A DNA stretch of 64,000 nt from contig NZ_CP046175.1 of the NCBI RefSeq assembly GCF_009708215.1, positions 1,612,001-1,676,000 of the forward strand, read 5' to 3'. The first letter of the stretch is position 1. Every line of letters starts with the position of its first letter. Shown in pieces: positions 17,793-26,083 of the stretch. The notes beneath the pieces were generated by a model, which worked only from the letters and a program-made list of their open reading frames with translations, had not been told where the DNA came from and searched no databases. A program made the position numbers and the translations under genes. Origin of the DNA: Occultella kanbiaonis (GTDB taxonomy: Bacteria; Actinomycetota; Actinomycetes; Actinomycetales; Beutenbergiaceae).

Positions 17793-18060
17793 CTGGACAG
17801 CGACGTTGACTACCTCATCGCCGGCTGCCCATGCGGTCTGTTGGTGATGGAGAACATCGATAGCGGTGAAGTTCGATAGCAGGCAGACCGCTGGAAGGAC
17901 TTCATCAACCTGCAGCGAAGGTGCGAGGGGTCTGTGCATTGGCACAGGTGGTCAGACGGAGTTCCCAAGGGTGGCCGTTCCACATATTCTGTGGGTCTGG
18001 TGCACGTAGATGGCAAGTTCCACGAGCCGGCCGAGACCGTCAGCATGTGCGATTCTCGGC
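17793..18060 (+). pseudogene. Remnant ORF with internal stop
   Basis: One frame reads DYLIAGCPCGLLVMENID, then a TAG at 17877-17879, then DRWKDFINLQRRCEGSVHWH and VGLVHVDGKFHEPAETVS. The residue composition on both sides of the stop looks like real protein, and the frame is unchanged across it. No clear start or family was recognised. I regard it as a decayed gene; it could also be a chance frame. Confidence 0.3.
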
Positions 18061-18378
18061 GCGACGCGCAGGGCGCGGCACGCCGAGCGCGACCGGCACG
18101 CCGGACCGCCTACCCATACTGTCGCCGGCTCGACCTAGAATCGTTCCCGGTAGCAGGAACCTCTTGCAACCCGAAGCGGGCCGAGTGGCGAGTGGTAGCA
18201 CACTCGATCATCTCGACCCGCTTGGACAACACAACCCCAAGCGAGATCAGTCGCGCTTGTGAGGTGTCGGTTCAGTTCTTGGGAGAACTTCGTATCGACA
18301 TCATTGCACGGCCTGGTGGCCTTGGCCCACGGACGTGCCGCAAAAAGTGACTGCTCTCACAGCCCCTCAGGAGGCACA

Positions 18379-18999
18379 GTGAATAGCACTCCGCGAATCC
18401 GCGTAGGCGAGTACATCGGCTACATCGCCACGCCGGACTCCAAACTGCGGGACCGGGCACGCTTGCTCCGCGATATCAGACCCTACAACCCTGGCTCAGA
18501 CCACTGGTTCCGAGTTCGAACTGCAGTAGGCAAGGACCGTCGAACGACGCGCGACGGTCAGGCCGTGCATGCTGCAGCACTCAACGCGCCCAGCCGACGC
18601 GAGGCCAACTTCCGACGGGTCGCCGAGACCTGGGACACCATCGTCAAGCGGTGGCGCCGTCACGAGCTCGTAGCAGTCGATCCGGTCACCATCAACATCG
18701 GTGGTACCGATGTCGCTGTCCGGCCGACATTCGCCGAACAAGATTCCTCGGGTAACCGGGAAGTCGTGATCGTTCGGTTCTCAGTCACCGCCCCGCTCGA
18801 TGTCGACAAGGCGAACAAGATCCTCAGGCTCGCGCAACGGGCGTACCCGGGCGACACGATCGTGCTGGCGGATCTGCCGAGTGGGGATAAGGCCTACACC
18901 GCCGGGCCAGCTCGTGACCTCTCGCGATACGACGAGGCGCTGGAACGCGACGGCTTGCACATCGCCAGCATCCTCGCCACTGCTGACGGCGCAGCCTAG
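18379..18999 (+). CDS. Hypothetical protein (206 aa)
   Basis: GTG at 18379 is preceded by CAGGAGGCACA, a strong ribosome site, so the longer upstream frame is not used. The product starts VNSTPRIRVGEYIGYIATPD and has a basic middle (DHWFRVRTAVGKDRRTTRDG, FRRVAETWDTIVKRWRRHEL), then a beta-rich half (VDPVTINIGGTDVAVRPTF, EVVIVRFSVTAPLD). There is no signal peptide or membrane segment. No known domain was recognised. It stands alone between remnants, with about 320 bases upstream that hold no other gene I can support. Confidence 0.6.
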   Translation: MNSTPRIRVGEYIGYIATPDSKLRDRARLLRDIRPYNPGSDHWFRVRTAVGKDRRTTRDGQAVHAAALNAPSRREANFRRVAETWDTIVKRWRRHELVAVDPVTINIGGTDVAVRPTFAEQDSSGNREVVIVRFSVTAPLDVDKANKILRLAQRAYPGDTIVLADLPSGDKAYTAGPARDLSRYDEALERDGLHIASILATADGAA

Positions 19000-19580
19000 G
19001 GCGAAGAACCCGCCCTCGCCGGCCAGATGTCGAGCGAGGGCGGGCGACTCGCGTTCCGCGGCGTAGCGGCCGCCGAGGTACCTGGCGGACGTGTGTGAGC
19101 CGGATCGGTGTACCTCGGCCATGGTCACTGAACCTGGCGACGGACGCCCGGGGATTGCTGCTTTGCGGGGTCGGTCGGTGAGTCCTCAATCGTGTTGGCG
19201 GTCTGCTCGGCGAGGCCGCCGGGGATCTCGCTTCGAGACTGGCGACGGCCTGTTCTCCGGGGTCCTGGTTTCGATTGCGTCCTTGGTGAGGAGGGTGCGC
19301 CGGTTTGGCGGGTCGGCGTGGAGCAGGACGGCGGATGGCTCGAGTGTGGACGACCCGGACAGGTAGCGCGGACGCCGGGTCGTCGCGGGCCCTAGTCAGG
19401 TTGGCGACCGAAGCGAACGCCCTGCGGCCCGGAGTGTTGGCTCGTGGCTGAGCCAACCTAGGTTCGGGTGGCGTCTTTGCTCGAAGGGGGAGGAGGTCGT
19501 CTCGTACCAAGTTCGTGGCCGGTCGGGGTTGGCGAGCGGCCCGATCTGAAGCCGACGGTGCATCTGGCCCCTGGCGGTGG
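19000..19580. other. No supported gene
   Basis: Several overlapping frames are open because of high GC, but none has a ribosome site together with a recognisable product. A minus-strand stretch near 19200-19400 (SAVLLHADPPNRRTLLTKDA) has acceptable codon use and could be a remnant C-terminus. Confidence 0.4.
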
Positions 19581-19847
19581 TCACGTTCGCTGGATTGCGG
19601 TTGCCCAAACCCAGACCACTCCGTTGCGTCCATGTTCGTCGATGAACTCAACTCGCCCTGCGCGTGGCGAGTAGGCAGTTGCCCGGCCATAGACTTGTAC
19701 GTATCCGGTCCTCGGAAAGGACACCCACACCTTGACCGGGATGGGCGGGTCCAGCGGTCGGATCGGAATCCCGATCGCTGTGGACGGAATGTCCAGCGGT
19801 GCGTCGCGCATCGGAACGCGGTCAGGGTGGCGGCCTTCGTTTGTCAT
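19581..19847 (-). CDS. Small hypothetical protein of mobile-element type
   Basis: From ATG 19847 the product has 88 residues; a longer frame to 19916 is also open and an internal ATG could shorten it. The sequence LDIPSTAIGIPIRPLDPPIP then VKVWVSFPRTGYVQVYGRAT and RVEFIDEHGRNGVVWVWATA is compact, beta-rich and has no low-complexity tracts. It resembles small conserved proteins I associate with actinobacterial integrative elements, but no function is known. There is no clear ribosome site before either start, so the exact N-terminus is uncertain. Confidence 0.5.
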   Translation of the reverse strand: MTNEGRHPDRVPMRDAPLDIPSTAIGIPIRPLDPPIPVKVWVSFPRTGYVQVYGRATAYSPRAGRVEFIDEHGRNGVVWVWATAIQRT

Positions 19848-20291
19848 GTGGTCAGTCGAACAGGTGTACGCAGCCTGGGCGTAGGACCGACGCGCCGCAC
19901 TATCCAGCGGGGCCAATTGCTGGTCGACATCGGCGGTGCCCGTCGCCTGATTTGGCGCTGGTGCGTTGGCTCAAGAGGTGGCTAGGGCTTGGTTGCCCAG
20001 GGTCGACCGCGATCGGCGGGCAAGGGGTCGGTGGCGAACTTCACAGCCGGGACGTGACTTAGGCAACGGGTGCGGGCAAGGGGCTGTGGTCAGCGTGGTC
20101 ACGGAGCCCTCGAGAGTTTGGAGCCTGCCATGCGTCCACGCCGCGTCCCTACCCAAGTCCACACCGCGGGTGCCGACTCCGTCGTGGGATCTGCGCTCAA
20201 GGCGCGGCGCAGCGCGCCGTGCACGAAGCCGTCAGCCCGAGAGATGAATCGAGCCCAAGATCCGGCGTCGAGGCGGCTCGAGTGGTCGCGG
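19848..20291. other. No supported gene
   Basis: I see no ORF with a ribosome site and no repeats of note here. Part of it is probably the upstream region of the leftward gene at 19581 and the 3' flank of the XRE gene at 20292. Confidence 0.4.
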
Positions 20292-20549
20292 TTACCACTT
20301 GGGCGGGGGTGCGAGCGAGACGTTTCCGCTGACGAGGTCGTCGAGGCTTACCTGGAAGTACCGGGCCAGCAACACGGCTTCTCGGAGTTTCCAGGATGCA
20401 CGGCCGTTGAGCCGCGCTGTCATTTGGGATGTGCCGATCCCGCAGAGTTCGGCGAGGGAGGCGGAGGTGACGCGTCGCGAGTGGGCGAGCCCACGCACGG
20501 TTGCGGTGACGGTTGCGTCGACCGCGCGTGCCTCAGAGTGCTCGTCCAT
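20292..20549 (-). CDS. XRE-family helix-turn-helix regulator
   Basis: An 85-residue protein that is essentially one helix-turn-helix domain. Residues 18-75 run TVRGLAHSRRVTSASLAEL, CGIGTSQMTARLNGRASW and LREAVLLARYFQVSLDDLVS, the five-helix Cro/CI layout with a clear recognition helix. It reads away from the plus-strand pilus operon that begins near 20664, so the shared region of about 115 bases probably contains its own promoter and the target operator. It is a good candidate for the repressor that keeps the transfer/pilus operon silent. No strong ribosome site is visible, which may indicate low expression. Confidence 0.82.
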   Translation of the reverse strand: MDEHSEARAVDATVTATVRGLAHSRRVTSASLAELCGIGTSQMTARLNGRASWKLREAVLLARYFQVSLDDLVSGNVSLAPPPKW

Positions 20550-20627
20550 GAGTCAGCAGGATGGCCTCGTCGTGGCCGAGTTTGCAAGCAGAACGCCGAT
20601 AGAGCAGTCGCATTCGATGATAAATCA

Positions 20628-20656
20628 TTGACAGCAGGCACGAATCGTTGCATGCT
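20628..20656 (+). promoter_or_regulatory. Candidate sigma-70 promoter for the pilus operon, possibly leaderless
   Basis: A perfect TTGACA (20628-20633) is followed after 17 bases by CATGCT (20651-20656). Transcription would start at about 20663, directly at the ATG of the first gene at 20664, implying a leaderless message. The -10 is a weak match, so an activator or the neighbouring XRE protein may control it. Confidence 0.4.
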
Positions 20657-20663
20657 ACTGCTC

Positions 20664-20975
20664 ATGGTCTCGCCGTTGAGTCTCTTGATGCATCGGATTG
20701 TGCGTGACTCGCACGGCGCATCGCTGCGGGACTGGGCGCTGGTGCGGCACCGGCGCCAACATCGGGTGGCTTGGGCGGACTTGCCGGATCGGCTGGCTCG
20801 AGTTGGCGGCGGGCGGGTGGCGGTCACGGCGCTCACGCCGCGCTCGTGGTTCGTGGCGGAGCTGACGCAGGCTCGTGTTGAGGATGATCGCGACGCGGGC
20901 CGGGCCGGAGGCAGGGATGCGACTGGTGATGATGGGGGGCGGGGCGATGACGGCGTTGGCTGCGCACGAGGCTGA
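20664..20975 (+). CDS. Small HTH-like protein at the head of the pilus operon
   Basis: A 103-residue ORF starting at ATG 20664 (ATG 20652 and 20688 are in frame). The central part HGASLRDWALVRHRRQHRVA and WADLPDRLARVGGGRVAVTA, then RSWFVAELTQARVEDD, resembles small DNA-binding proteins of actinobacterial mobile elements with a RxWAxxRH-type first helix and a C-terminal WF motif. The last 29 bases overlap the next gene in a different frame. No ribosome site precedes it, consistent with the leaderless promoter proposed above. The role is likely regulatory, but this is inference. Confidence 0.5.
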   Translation: MVSPLSLLMHRIVRDSHGASLRDWALVRHRRQHRVAWADLPDRLARVGGGRVAVTALTPRSWFVAELTQARVEDDRDAGRAGGRDATGDDGGRGDDGVGCARG

Positions 20976-21924
20976 CTTGGACCCGGTGGCTGCGCGTCGG
21001 CTCACGGATCAGTTGCGTGTTGCGCTCGAGGGCGGGTGGCAGTTGGCGATCCGGGCCTGGGCAGGCCGTGTGTGGGTGGCTCTGGGGTATGCCTCGTGGG
21101 ATGAGTACTGCACGCGTGAACTCGGGCAGTGTCGGATCCGGCTCCCGCGTCAGGACCGCGAGGAGGTGCTGGCGCCGTTGTCGGCGGCTGGCATGAGTAC
21201 CCGCGCGATCGGATCGCTGACCGGGTTGCATGCGACGACGGTCCAACGTGTGCTCGCCGATGCCGACGTCAGTCCGGGGGAGGCGGAGGCCGACGCCGTG
21301 CCTGTTGCGCGCCGGGGTGGAGCCGGTCCGAGACGGGTGGCCGGTCGCGATGGCAAGCAGTACCCGAGCAAGCATCCGACGAGGAGTGATGTGCTCGTGC
21401 GTCGCGCGGAGGTGGCGCGGCTGCGCAATCTCGGTTTCAGCCAGGTTCGGATCGCCGCTGAGTTGGGGGTTGCGCAGGCGACAGTGTCGGCGGACCTGGC
21501 GGAGTTGACCGCGATCTCGGGGGCGGCCGGCGTTGCCGGGCTCACGGAGGTGCTGCAGGAGGCGCGTGATGAGGCTGGCCGTACCGACGTCGCGGCGGTG
21601 GCTGAGTACCTCGGTGTGCAGACCTCTCCTGGTCGTGACTTGGGCCGGCTGTCGAAGCAGCCGGTGAGTGACCTTCACGGGACTCTCTCGGTGCTCCTTG
21701 AGGAGGTGGTGTACTCGGACGAGTGGCTCGATGACGTCCAGCATGAGGCCGCGGTCGCGGTGTTGTTGCCAGGGGTGGCACTCGTGGTGGCGCAGCTGGC
21801 CCGGATTCTGGGTGCGCTCACCGAGGCCGACCGGGCCGGCCCCGCCTGGGAGGACCTGCGCCAGGCGATCGGTCCGCTCCTCGCATGGGTTGAGCCGGGC
21901 GGCGGGCCGGAGGCCGGATCATGA
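20947..21924 (+). CDS. HTH DNA-binding protein of mobile-element type
   Basis: I place the start at ATG 20947 (MTALAAHEADLDP), preceded by a GGGGGGCGGGG run; the open frame continues upstream to 20875. Of 325 residues, the first 60 (TDQLRVALEGGWQLAIRAW, VWVALGYASWDEYCTRELG) are typical of ParB-like or relaxosome-associated proteins in actinobacteria. Two helix-turn-helix motifs follow: LSAAGMSTRAIGSLTGLHAT near residue 80 and LRNLGFSQVRIAAELGVAQA near residue 160. The C-terminus is helical (LSVLLEEVVYSDEWLDDV). It is the second gene of the operon and overlaps the membrane protein gene by four bases. It probably binds element DNA as a regulator or partition factor. Confidence 0.7.
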   Translation: MTALAAHEADLDPVAARRLTDQLRVALEGGWQLAIRAWAGRVWVALGYASWDEYCTRELGQCRIRLPRQDREEVLAPLSAAGMSTRAIGSLTGLHATTVQRVLADADVSPGEAEADAVPVARRGGAGPRRVAGRDGKQYPSKHPTRSDVLVRRAEVARLRNLGFSQVRIAAELGVAQATVSADLAELTAISGAAGVAGLTEVLQEARDEAGRTDVAAVAEYLGVQTSPGRDLGRLSKQPVSDLHGTLSVLLEEVVYSDEWLDDVQHEAAVAVLLPGVALVVAQLARILGALTEADRAGPAWEDLRQAIGPLLAWVEPGGGPEAGS

Positions 21925-22262
21925 CATCGACGCGCCAGCCGAGGTCGACTCTCGAGGTGTGGGAGGCGCGCCAGAAGGACCTTGTGGCGCGCACACGTAG
22001 ATGGGCTGTGATCGGTGCCGGCGCGAGTGTGCTCGGCTTGGCCGTTCTCCTCGTTGCGGAGCGGGCCGGTGTGGCCTGGCTGACGGTCTGCCTGGCCGCG
22101 CTGCTGTGTATGTCGTGGGGTTGGGCGTTGCTGGCCCTGTTCCTCGGCTGGGGTGGCCTCCTGTTAGGGAAGATTGCTGCCGGGATGGGCCAGGTCGTGG
22201 CCGCGGCCCGGACGCAAATTGGAGCCGGATCCGGGCACAAGGGTGGTGGGGGTCTTGACTGA
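21921..22262 (+). CDS. Small membrane protein with two TM helices
   Basis: ATG at 21921 overlaps the preceding TGA. The 113-residue product has a basic N-terminus (MTSTRQPRSTLEVWEARQKD), two hydrophobic helices (WAVIGAGASVLGLAVLLVA and LTVCLAALLCMSWGWALLA with a following hydrophobic stretch), an amphipathic segment and a Gly/Lys tail. No family was recognised. Its position inside the pilus operon suggests a membrane component or assembly helper. The next gene starts inside its last codons. Confidence 0.65.
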   Translation: MTSTRQPRSTLEVWEARQKDLVARTRRWAVIGAGASVLGLAVLLVAERAGVAWLTVCLAALLCMSWGWALLALFLGWGGLLLGKIAAGMGQVVAAARTQIGAGSGHKGGGGLD

Positions 22263-22893
22263 CGTGAGAGGGTGCGCAGTGGAGGGCCGCGGCGGCGTCG
22301 CCGAGTTTGGCATCACAGAGGGCGATTTCGTCGCGGCATGTGATGAGCAACGGGGGTTCGTCATGCACCTACTCGGCAGCCGTCGGTGGGAGGCAGACGA
22401 TGTCATGGCGCAACTTGCCCTGGACCTGCTGAAATCACTGCCCCGTTGGGCGGCCACGGTTGAGCATCCGTGCCTGGGGGCCTGGGCCCGCGGCGTGGCG
22501 GTCCGCACGTTCTATGCCTGGCTGCGCTCCCCGGGCGCCGGCCGGGGCCCTGGCGGGGCCGTGCTGGTCAGCGCCGAGGCACTGGCCGAGATCGGCACCG
22601 AGATCGAAGTACCTTCCCTCGATCGTGACCGTGCCAGTTCGACGGCGCAGCTGAGGCGACGCGAACTTGCGGACCGGCTGCGCGAGGCGATGCTTGCCCA
22701 ACCGGGCGGCGCGGCGCAGTGGGCGCGGATGGTGACCCCCGACGGGCAGGTCCGCGGGAAGACCGCACGGGCGGCACTGCAAGTGCTGCTCGAGGTCATC
22801 GACCCCGACGGGGGGATGCGGCGCGCGGCCGGCTACCAAACGGGCCCCTGGGGGTCGGGAACCGGCGGGGGTGTGGCCGATGTTGCCTCGTAG
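22255..22893 (+). CDS. Sigma-70 region-2-like protein in pilus operon
   Basis: TTG at 22255 follows GGTGGTGGGGG by a few bases and overlaps the upstream stop; GTG 22264 is an alternative. The 212-residue product contains FVAACDEQRGFVMHLLGSRR, then WEADDVMAQLALDLLKSLPR and AWARGVAVRTFYAWLRS. The order follows ECF sigma region 2 (the EADDV acidic motif, then an aromatic-rich helix). The C-terminal half (LREAMLAQPGGAAQWARMV) lacks a clear region-4 helix-turn-helix, so it may be a diverged sigma factor or another helical protein. The gene ends in overlap with the SAF-domain gene, so it is co-translated with the pilus machinery. Confidence 0.45.
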   Translation: MTDVRGCAVEGRGGVAEFGITEGDFVAACDEQRGFVMHLLGSRRWEADDVMAQLALDLLKSLPRWAATVEHPCLGAWARGVAVRTFYAWLRSPGAGRGPGGAVLVSAEALAEIGTEIEVPSLDRDRASSTAQLRRRELADRLREAMLAQPGGAAQWARMVTPDGQVRGKTARAALQVLLEVIDPDGGMRRAAGYQTGPWGSGTGGGVADVAS

Positions 22894-23641
22894 GAGCACC
22901 TTGACTGCGGGCGCAGGCCGGGCTGAGGCCGAGGCAATGGCAGGGCCCGGCCCTGGCAGGACCGCGACGCGACCTGCCGCGTCCACCGAATCGAACGGTC
23001 ACCCGCCACCCGACCAGGCGTGGCAAACGCAGCGCCCAGCTCCGAGGCCGCTTCCACGGCGTCGGCGACCGGCGACGATCGCCCTGGCGGTCGCGATGAT
23101 CGCACTCGGCGGTCTGACCGGCGCGTGGCTGCTGTCCCGCTCGGGCGAGACCCAGACGGTCCTCGTGGTGGCGCAGGCGGTGGCGCGAGGCGAGGCGGTG
23201 ACGGCGACCGATCTGACGACCACCGAGCTCCCGGTGGATGTGCTGAACGTGCGCACGGTGCCCTCGACCAGTCTGGACGAGGTGGTCGGCGCCGTGGCCA
23301 CGGCCGACCTGCTGGCGGGCACCGTGCTGACTCCAGACTCGATCACCGAGGAACTGGTGCCCGGGCCGGGGAACTCGGTGGTGGGGGTGGCCTTGACGTG
23401 GACGCAGATGCCGGGCCAGCCGATCGGCTCCGGTGACCATGTGCGGTTCGTGGCCACCCCACCGGTCGGCGGTGAGATGCCGGCAGCAGATCCGGAGACG
23501 ATCGAGGCGGTGGTGATCAACACGCAGGCCACCGACGCGGGTTGGCTGGTGAATGTGGAGTTGCCGACGTCGTCTGCGCCGCAGTTGGCGGCGCTGGCAG
23601 CCACGGCCCGGATCGCGCTCGTGATCGACACGGTTGGTTGA
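22880..23641 (+). CDS. SAF-domain pilus assembly protein (CpaB/RcpC-like)
   Basis: ATG at 22880 overlaps the preceding stop. Of 253 residues, the first 60 form a Pro/Arg-rich cytoplasmic tail, then a single membrane helix (TIALAVAMIALGGLTGAWLL) and an exported SAF domain (TVLVVAQAVARGEAVTATDL, then a second beta-clip element with GTVLTPDSI). This is the arrangement of CpaB/RcpC proteins, which in Flp pilus systems sit in the periplasm or cell wall and help the fibre cross the envelope. The RcpC C-terminal region is reduced. It lies directly before the CpaE-like and TadA genes, as in known tad loci. Confidence 0.78.
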   Translation: MLPRRSTLTAGAGRAEAEAMAGPGPGRTATRPAASTESNGHPPPDQAWQTQRPAPRPLPRRRRPATIALAVAMIALGGLTGAWLLSRSGETQTVLVVAQAVARGEAVTATDLTTTELPVDVLNVRTVPSTSLDEVVGAVATADLLAGTVLTPDSITEELVPGPGNSVVGVALTWTQMPGQPIGSGDHVRFVATPPVGGEMPAADPETIEAVVINTQATDAGWLVNVELPTSSAPQLAALAATARIALVIDTVG

Positions 23642-23645
23642 GCCG

Positions 23646-24521
23646 ATGGCGCTGATCACCGTGTTGAGCGCGAAGGGTGCCCCGGGTTGCACCACCGCGG
23701 TGCTTGGGCTCACGTTGCGCTGGCCCATACCGGCGTTGTTGGTTGAGGCCGACGTGGCGGGCTCGGCGATCCTGGCCGGGTACCTGCGTGGCGAGCTGCA
23801 CCAGGACCACGGTGTCCTGCCCCTCGCCGTCACGCAGGCCCAGACCCGCCGCCTGCAGATGACCGACCTATGGGACCAGACCCTGCCCCTCGCCCCGCCC
23901 TCGCACGACCAACCCGCACCCCGTGGGCCGTTTGGTGCGACATCGGGTTCGCCAGGGCCAGTGACAAATAGCCCGGTGCAGTACCTGCTGCCCGGGATCC
24001 CGCACGCCACCCAATCCGCCGCGGTCCGATCCCTCTGGGGTGAGTTGGCCAGCACTCTGCAGACACTCGAGGACGGAGGGATGGACGCCATCGTCGACCT
24101 CGGGCGCCTCAGCCTTGGTGAGGAGGACCGGCACGGGCTGCTGGCGCGTTCGGACCAGATCGTGGTGGCGACCGGGTCACGGTTGCCGCAGATCCACGCG
24201 ACGAAGACGCTCGCGGAGCACCTGCGGGCACGGTACGCACCGGCCGCCGCGGAGATGAGCCCGCTGACGATCGTGGTGGTGGGCCCAGGCCGCCCCTTCG
24301 ATGCCGGCGAGATCGCGCAGTTGTGCGGACTCCAATTGGCGGGGACTCTCGCGTGGGACCCCGCCAGCGCGGAGGTCTACAGCGCCGGGGCGAGGCCGGG
24401 ACGAAAGTTCGCTAGCGCCGCTCTGAACCGCTCGCTCACCGCGCTCACCGACACCCTCCGCAGACGCGTCGGTGCCCGCCGGGCGCACCTGGTCGGCACA
24501 CGCACAGGAGGCGACCAATGA
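23646..24521 (+). CDS. CpaE/TadZ-like MinD-family ATPase with altered Walker A
   Basis: ATG at 23646 is five bases after the SAF gene. The 291-residue protein begins MALITVLSAKGAPGCTTAVL, the deviant Walker A of MinD/ParA proteins but with Cys in place of the Lys that normally precedes TT. A DAIVDLGRLSLGEED segment replaces the usual switch region, and LTIVVVGPGRPFDAGEIAQL is the last core strand. In Tad systems TadZ/CpaE positions the pilus machine at the cell envelope. Loss of the catalytic Lys suggests weak or no ATP hydrolysis, as in other actinobacterial CpaE-like proteins. It overlaps the TadA gene by four bases. Confidence 0.75.
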   Translation: MALITVLSAKGAPGCTTAVLGLTLRWPIPALLVEADVAGSAILAGYLRGELHQDHGVLPLAVTQAQTRRLQMTDLWDQTLPLAPPSHDQPAPRGPFGATSGSPGPVTNSPVQYLLPGIPHATQSAAVRSLWGELASTLQTLEDGGMDAIVDLGRLSLGEEDRHGLLARSDQIVVATGSRLPQIHATKTLAEHLRARYAPAAAEMSPLTIVVVGPGRPFDAGEIAQLCGLQLAGTLAWDPASAEVYSAGARPGRKFASAALNRSLTALTDTLRRRVGARRAHLVGTRTGGDQ

Positions 24522-26083
24522 GCACCGCGTCACCACCGCAACAGGAGCGCAGGTCGCTCAGCGAACTCCCGCTGCTCAAACCGCCCGCCAACGTCCAGCC
24601 GGTAGCGAGGCCAGCGACACCGACCACGCCGGAGCCGCCGGACAACGAGAGCGCCCAGGGCGGCCACCGACTCTACGCGAGAGCGGGCAACGGGCACCTG
24701 GACGCGGCGGCGACGCGGCGGGGTGTCGGGGGCGGTGAGTCGTTCTGGCAGGAGGTGGAGGCGCTGCGGGCGCAGGTGAGCACGGCGTTGGCGGGGCACG
24801 AGGCGGCCCTGCACGGCGATGAGGATACCCAGCGCGAGATCGGGCGGAGCCTGCTGGCGAGCCACGTTCGCGAGCACCAGGGCGCGCTGATGCGCGAGGG
24901 CCATCAACGGTGGGATCCGGACTACGCCGACGCCCTGAACAAGGCCGTGATGGCGGCCCTGTTCGGGCTGGGCCGGCTGGAGCCCTTGGTCGAGGCGGAC
25001 ACGGTGGAGAACGTCGAGATCACCGGTTGCGACCAGGTCCTGGTCCTGCACTCCGACGGTCGCCGGGAACGAGCGGCACCGGTGGCGGAGTCCGATGAGC
25101 GGCTGATCCGAGATTTGGCGTTCCTGGCGAGCCGGCGCAGCGCGAGTGGGGAGCGCTCCTTCACCCGCGCGAACCCGATGCTGTCGTTGTCGCTGCCGCC
25201 GGACCTGCGCCTGCAGGCGTCTGCGTTCATCACCCCGCGGCCGAAGGTGGTGATCCGTAAGGACCGCCTGCCCGCCATCGACCTTGCCGGGTTGCGCGAC
25301 CTCGGCGAGTTGGATGAGGTCATCTACGACTTCCTGTCGGCGGCGGTGCGGGCGCACAAGAGCATCGTGGTCTCCGGCCGGGGGCAGGGGTCGGGCAAGA
25401 CGACGCTGCTGCGGGCGCTGATCGGGCAGATGGACCCGTGGGAGTCGATCGTGACCGCCGAGGACATCGACGAGTTGCGCATCCACCAGGTCCCCGAGCG
25501 CCACCACCGGGTCACCTCTTTCGTTGCCCGTCCGGGGACCGGGGAGGTCGGGGTCGACGGGAGGAGCGCCGGGGAGTACACGCTGAACGAGGTCGTCTAC
25601 GGTGCGTTGCGGTTCAACGCCGACCGGGTCGTGGTGGGCGAGGTCCGGGGCAGCGAGGTGATCCCGATGTTCAAGGCGATGCAGATGGGTAACGGGTCCT
25701 TCTCGACGATCCACGCCAACGCCGCCCGGGACGTGGTGGAGCGCCTGGTCACGTGCGCCGTCGAGGACGCCTCGGTGACCGAGACCTTCGCCTACCGGCA
25801 GGTCTACCAGCACATCGACCTGATCGTATTCCTGGACGCCACCTACGATCCGGTGACCGGGCAGCGGTACCGGTTCATCAGCCAGATCATCGAGGTCACC
25901 GCGCCCGATGATGTGGCCACGGCACCGTATGCGGTGAACGAGGTATTCCTGCCGGGACCGGACCGGCGGGCGGTGCCCACCGGGGTCTCGCCGACATTCG
26001 CAGCAGAGCTGAGCGCGCACGGCTTCCAGACGCGGGACCTGTCCGGTCCCGGCGCGTGGCCCCACCGAGGGGGCCTGCCGTGA
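24518..26083 (+). CDS. TadA/CpaF-family secretion ATPase
   Basis: A 521-residue hexameric secretion ATPase that powers pilus assembly. After a disordered Pro/Ala N-terminus of about 70 residues and a helical region, the CpaF core shows VIRKDRLPAIDLAGLRDLGE, Walker A VSGRGQGSGKTTLL at about residues 285-298, the acidic TAEDIDELR (Asp box), Walker B DRVVVGEVRGSEV and the His box FSTIHANAARD. All catalytic elements expected for a working ATPase are present. The start ATG overlaps the CpaE-like stop and the end overlaps the TadB-like gene, so the machine is co-translated. The assignment is firm at family level. Confidence 0.93.
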   Translation: MSTASPPQQERRSLSELPLLKPPANVQPVARPATPTTPEPPDNESAQGGHRLYARAGNGHLDAAATRRGVGGGESFWQEVEALRAQVSTALAGHEAALHGDEDTQREIGRSLLASHVREHQGALMREGHQRWDPDYADALNKAVMAALFGLGRLEPLVEADTVENVEITGCDQVLVLHSDGRRERAAPVAESDERLIRDLAFLASRRSASGERSFTRANPMLSLSLPPDLRLQASAFITPRPKVVIRKDRLPAIDLAGLRDLGELDEVIYDFLSAAVRAHKSIVVSGRGQGSGKTTLLRALIGQMDPWESIVTAEDIDELRIHQVPERHHRVTSFVARPGTGEVGVDGRSAGEYTLNEVVYGALRFNADRVVVGEVRGSEVIPMFKAMQMGNGSFSTIHANAARDVVERLVTCAVEDASVTETFAYRQVYQHIDLIVFLDATYDPVTGQRYRFISQIIEVTAPDDVATAPYAVNEVFLPGPDRRAVPTGVSPTFAAELSAHGFQTRDLSGPGAWPHRGGLP

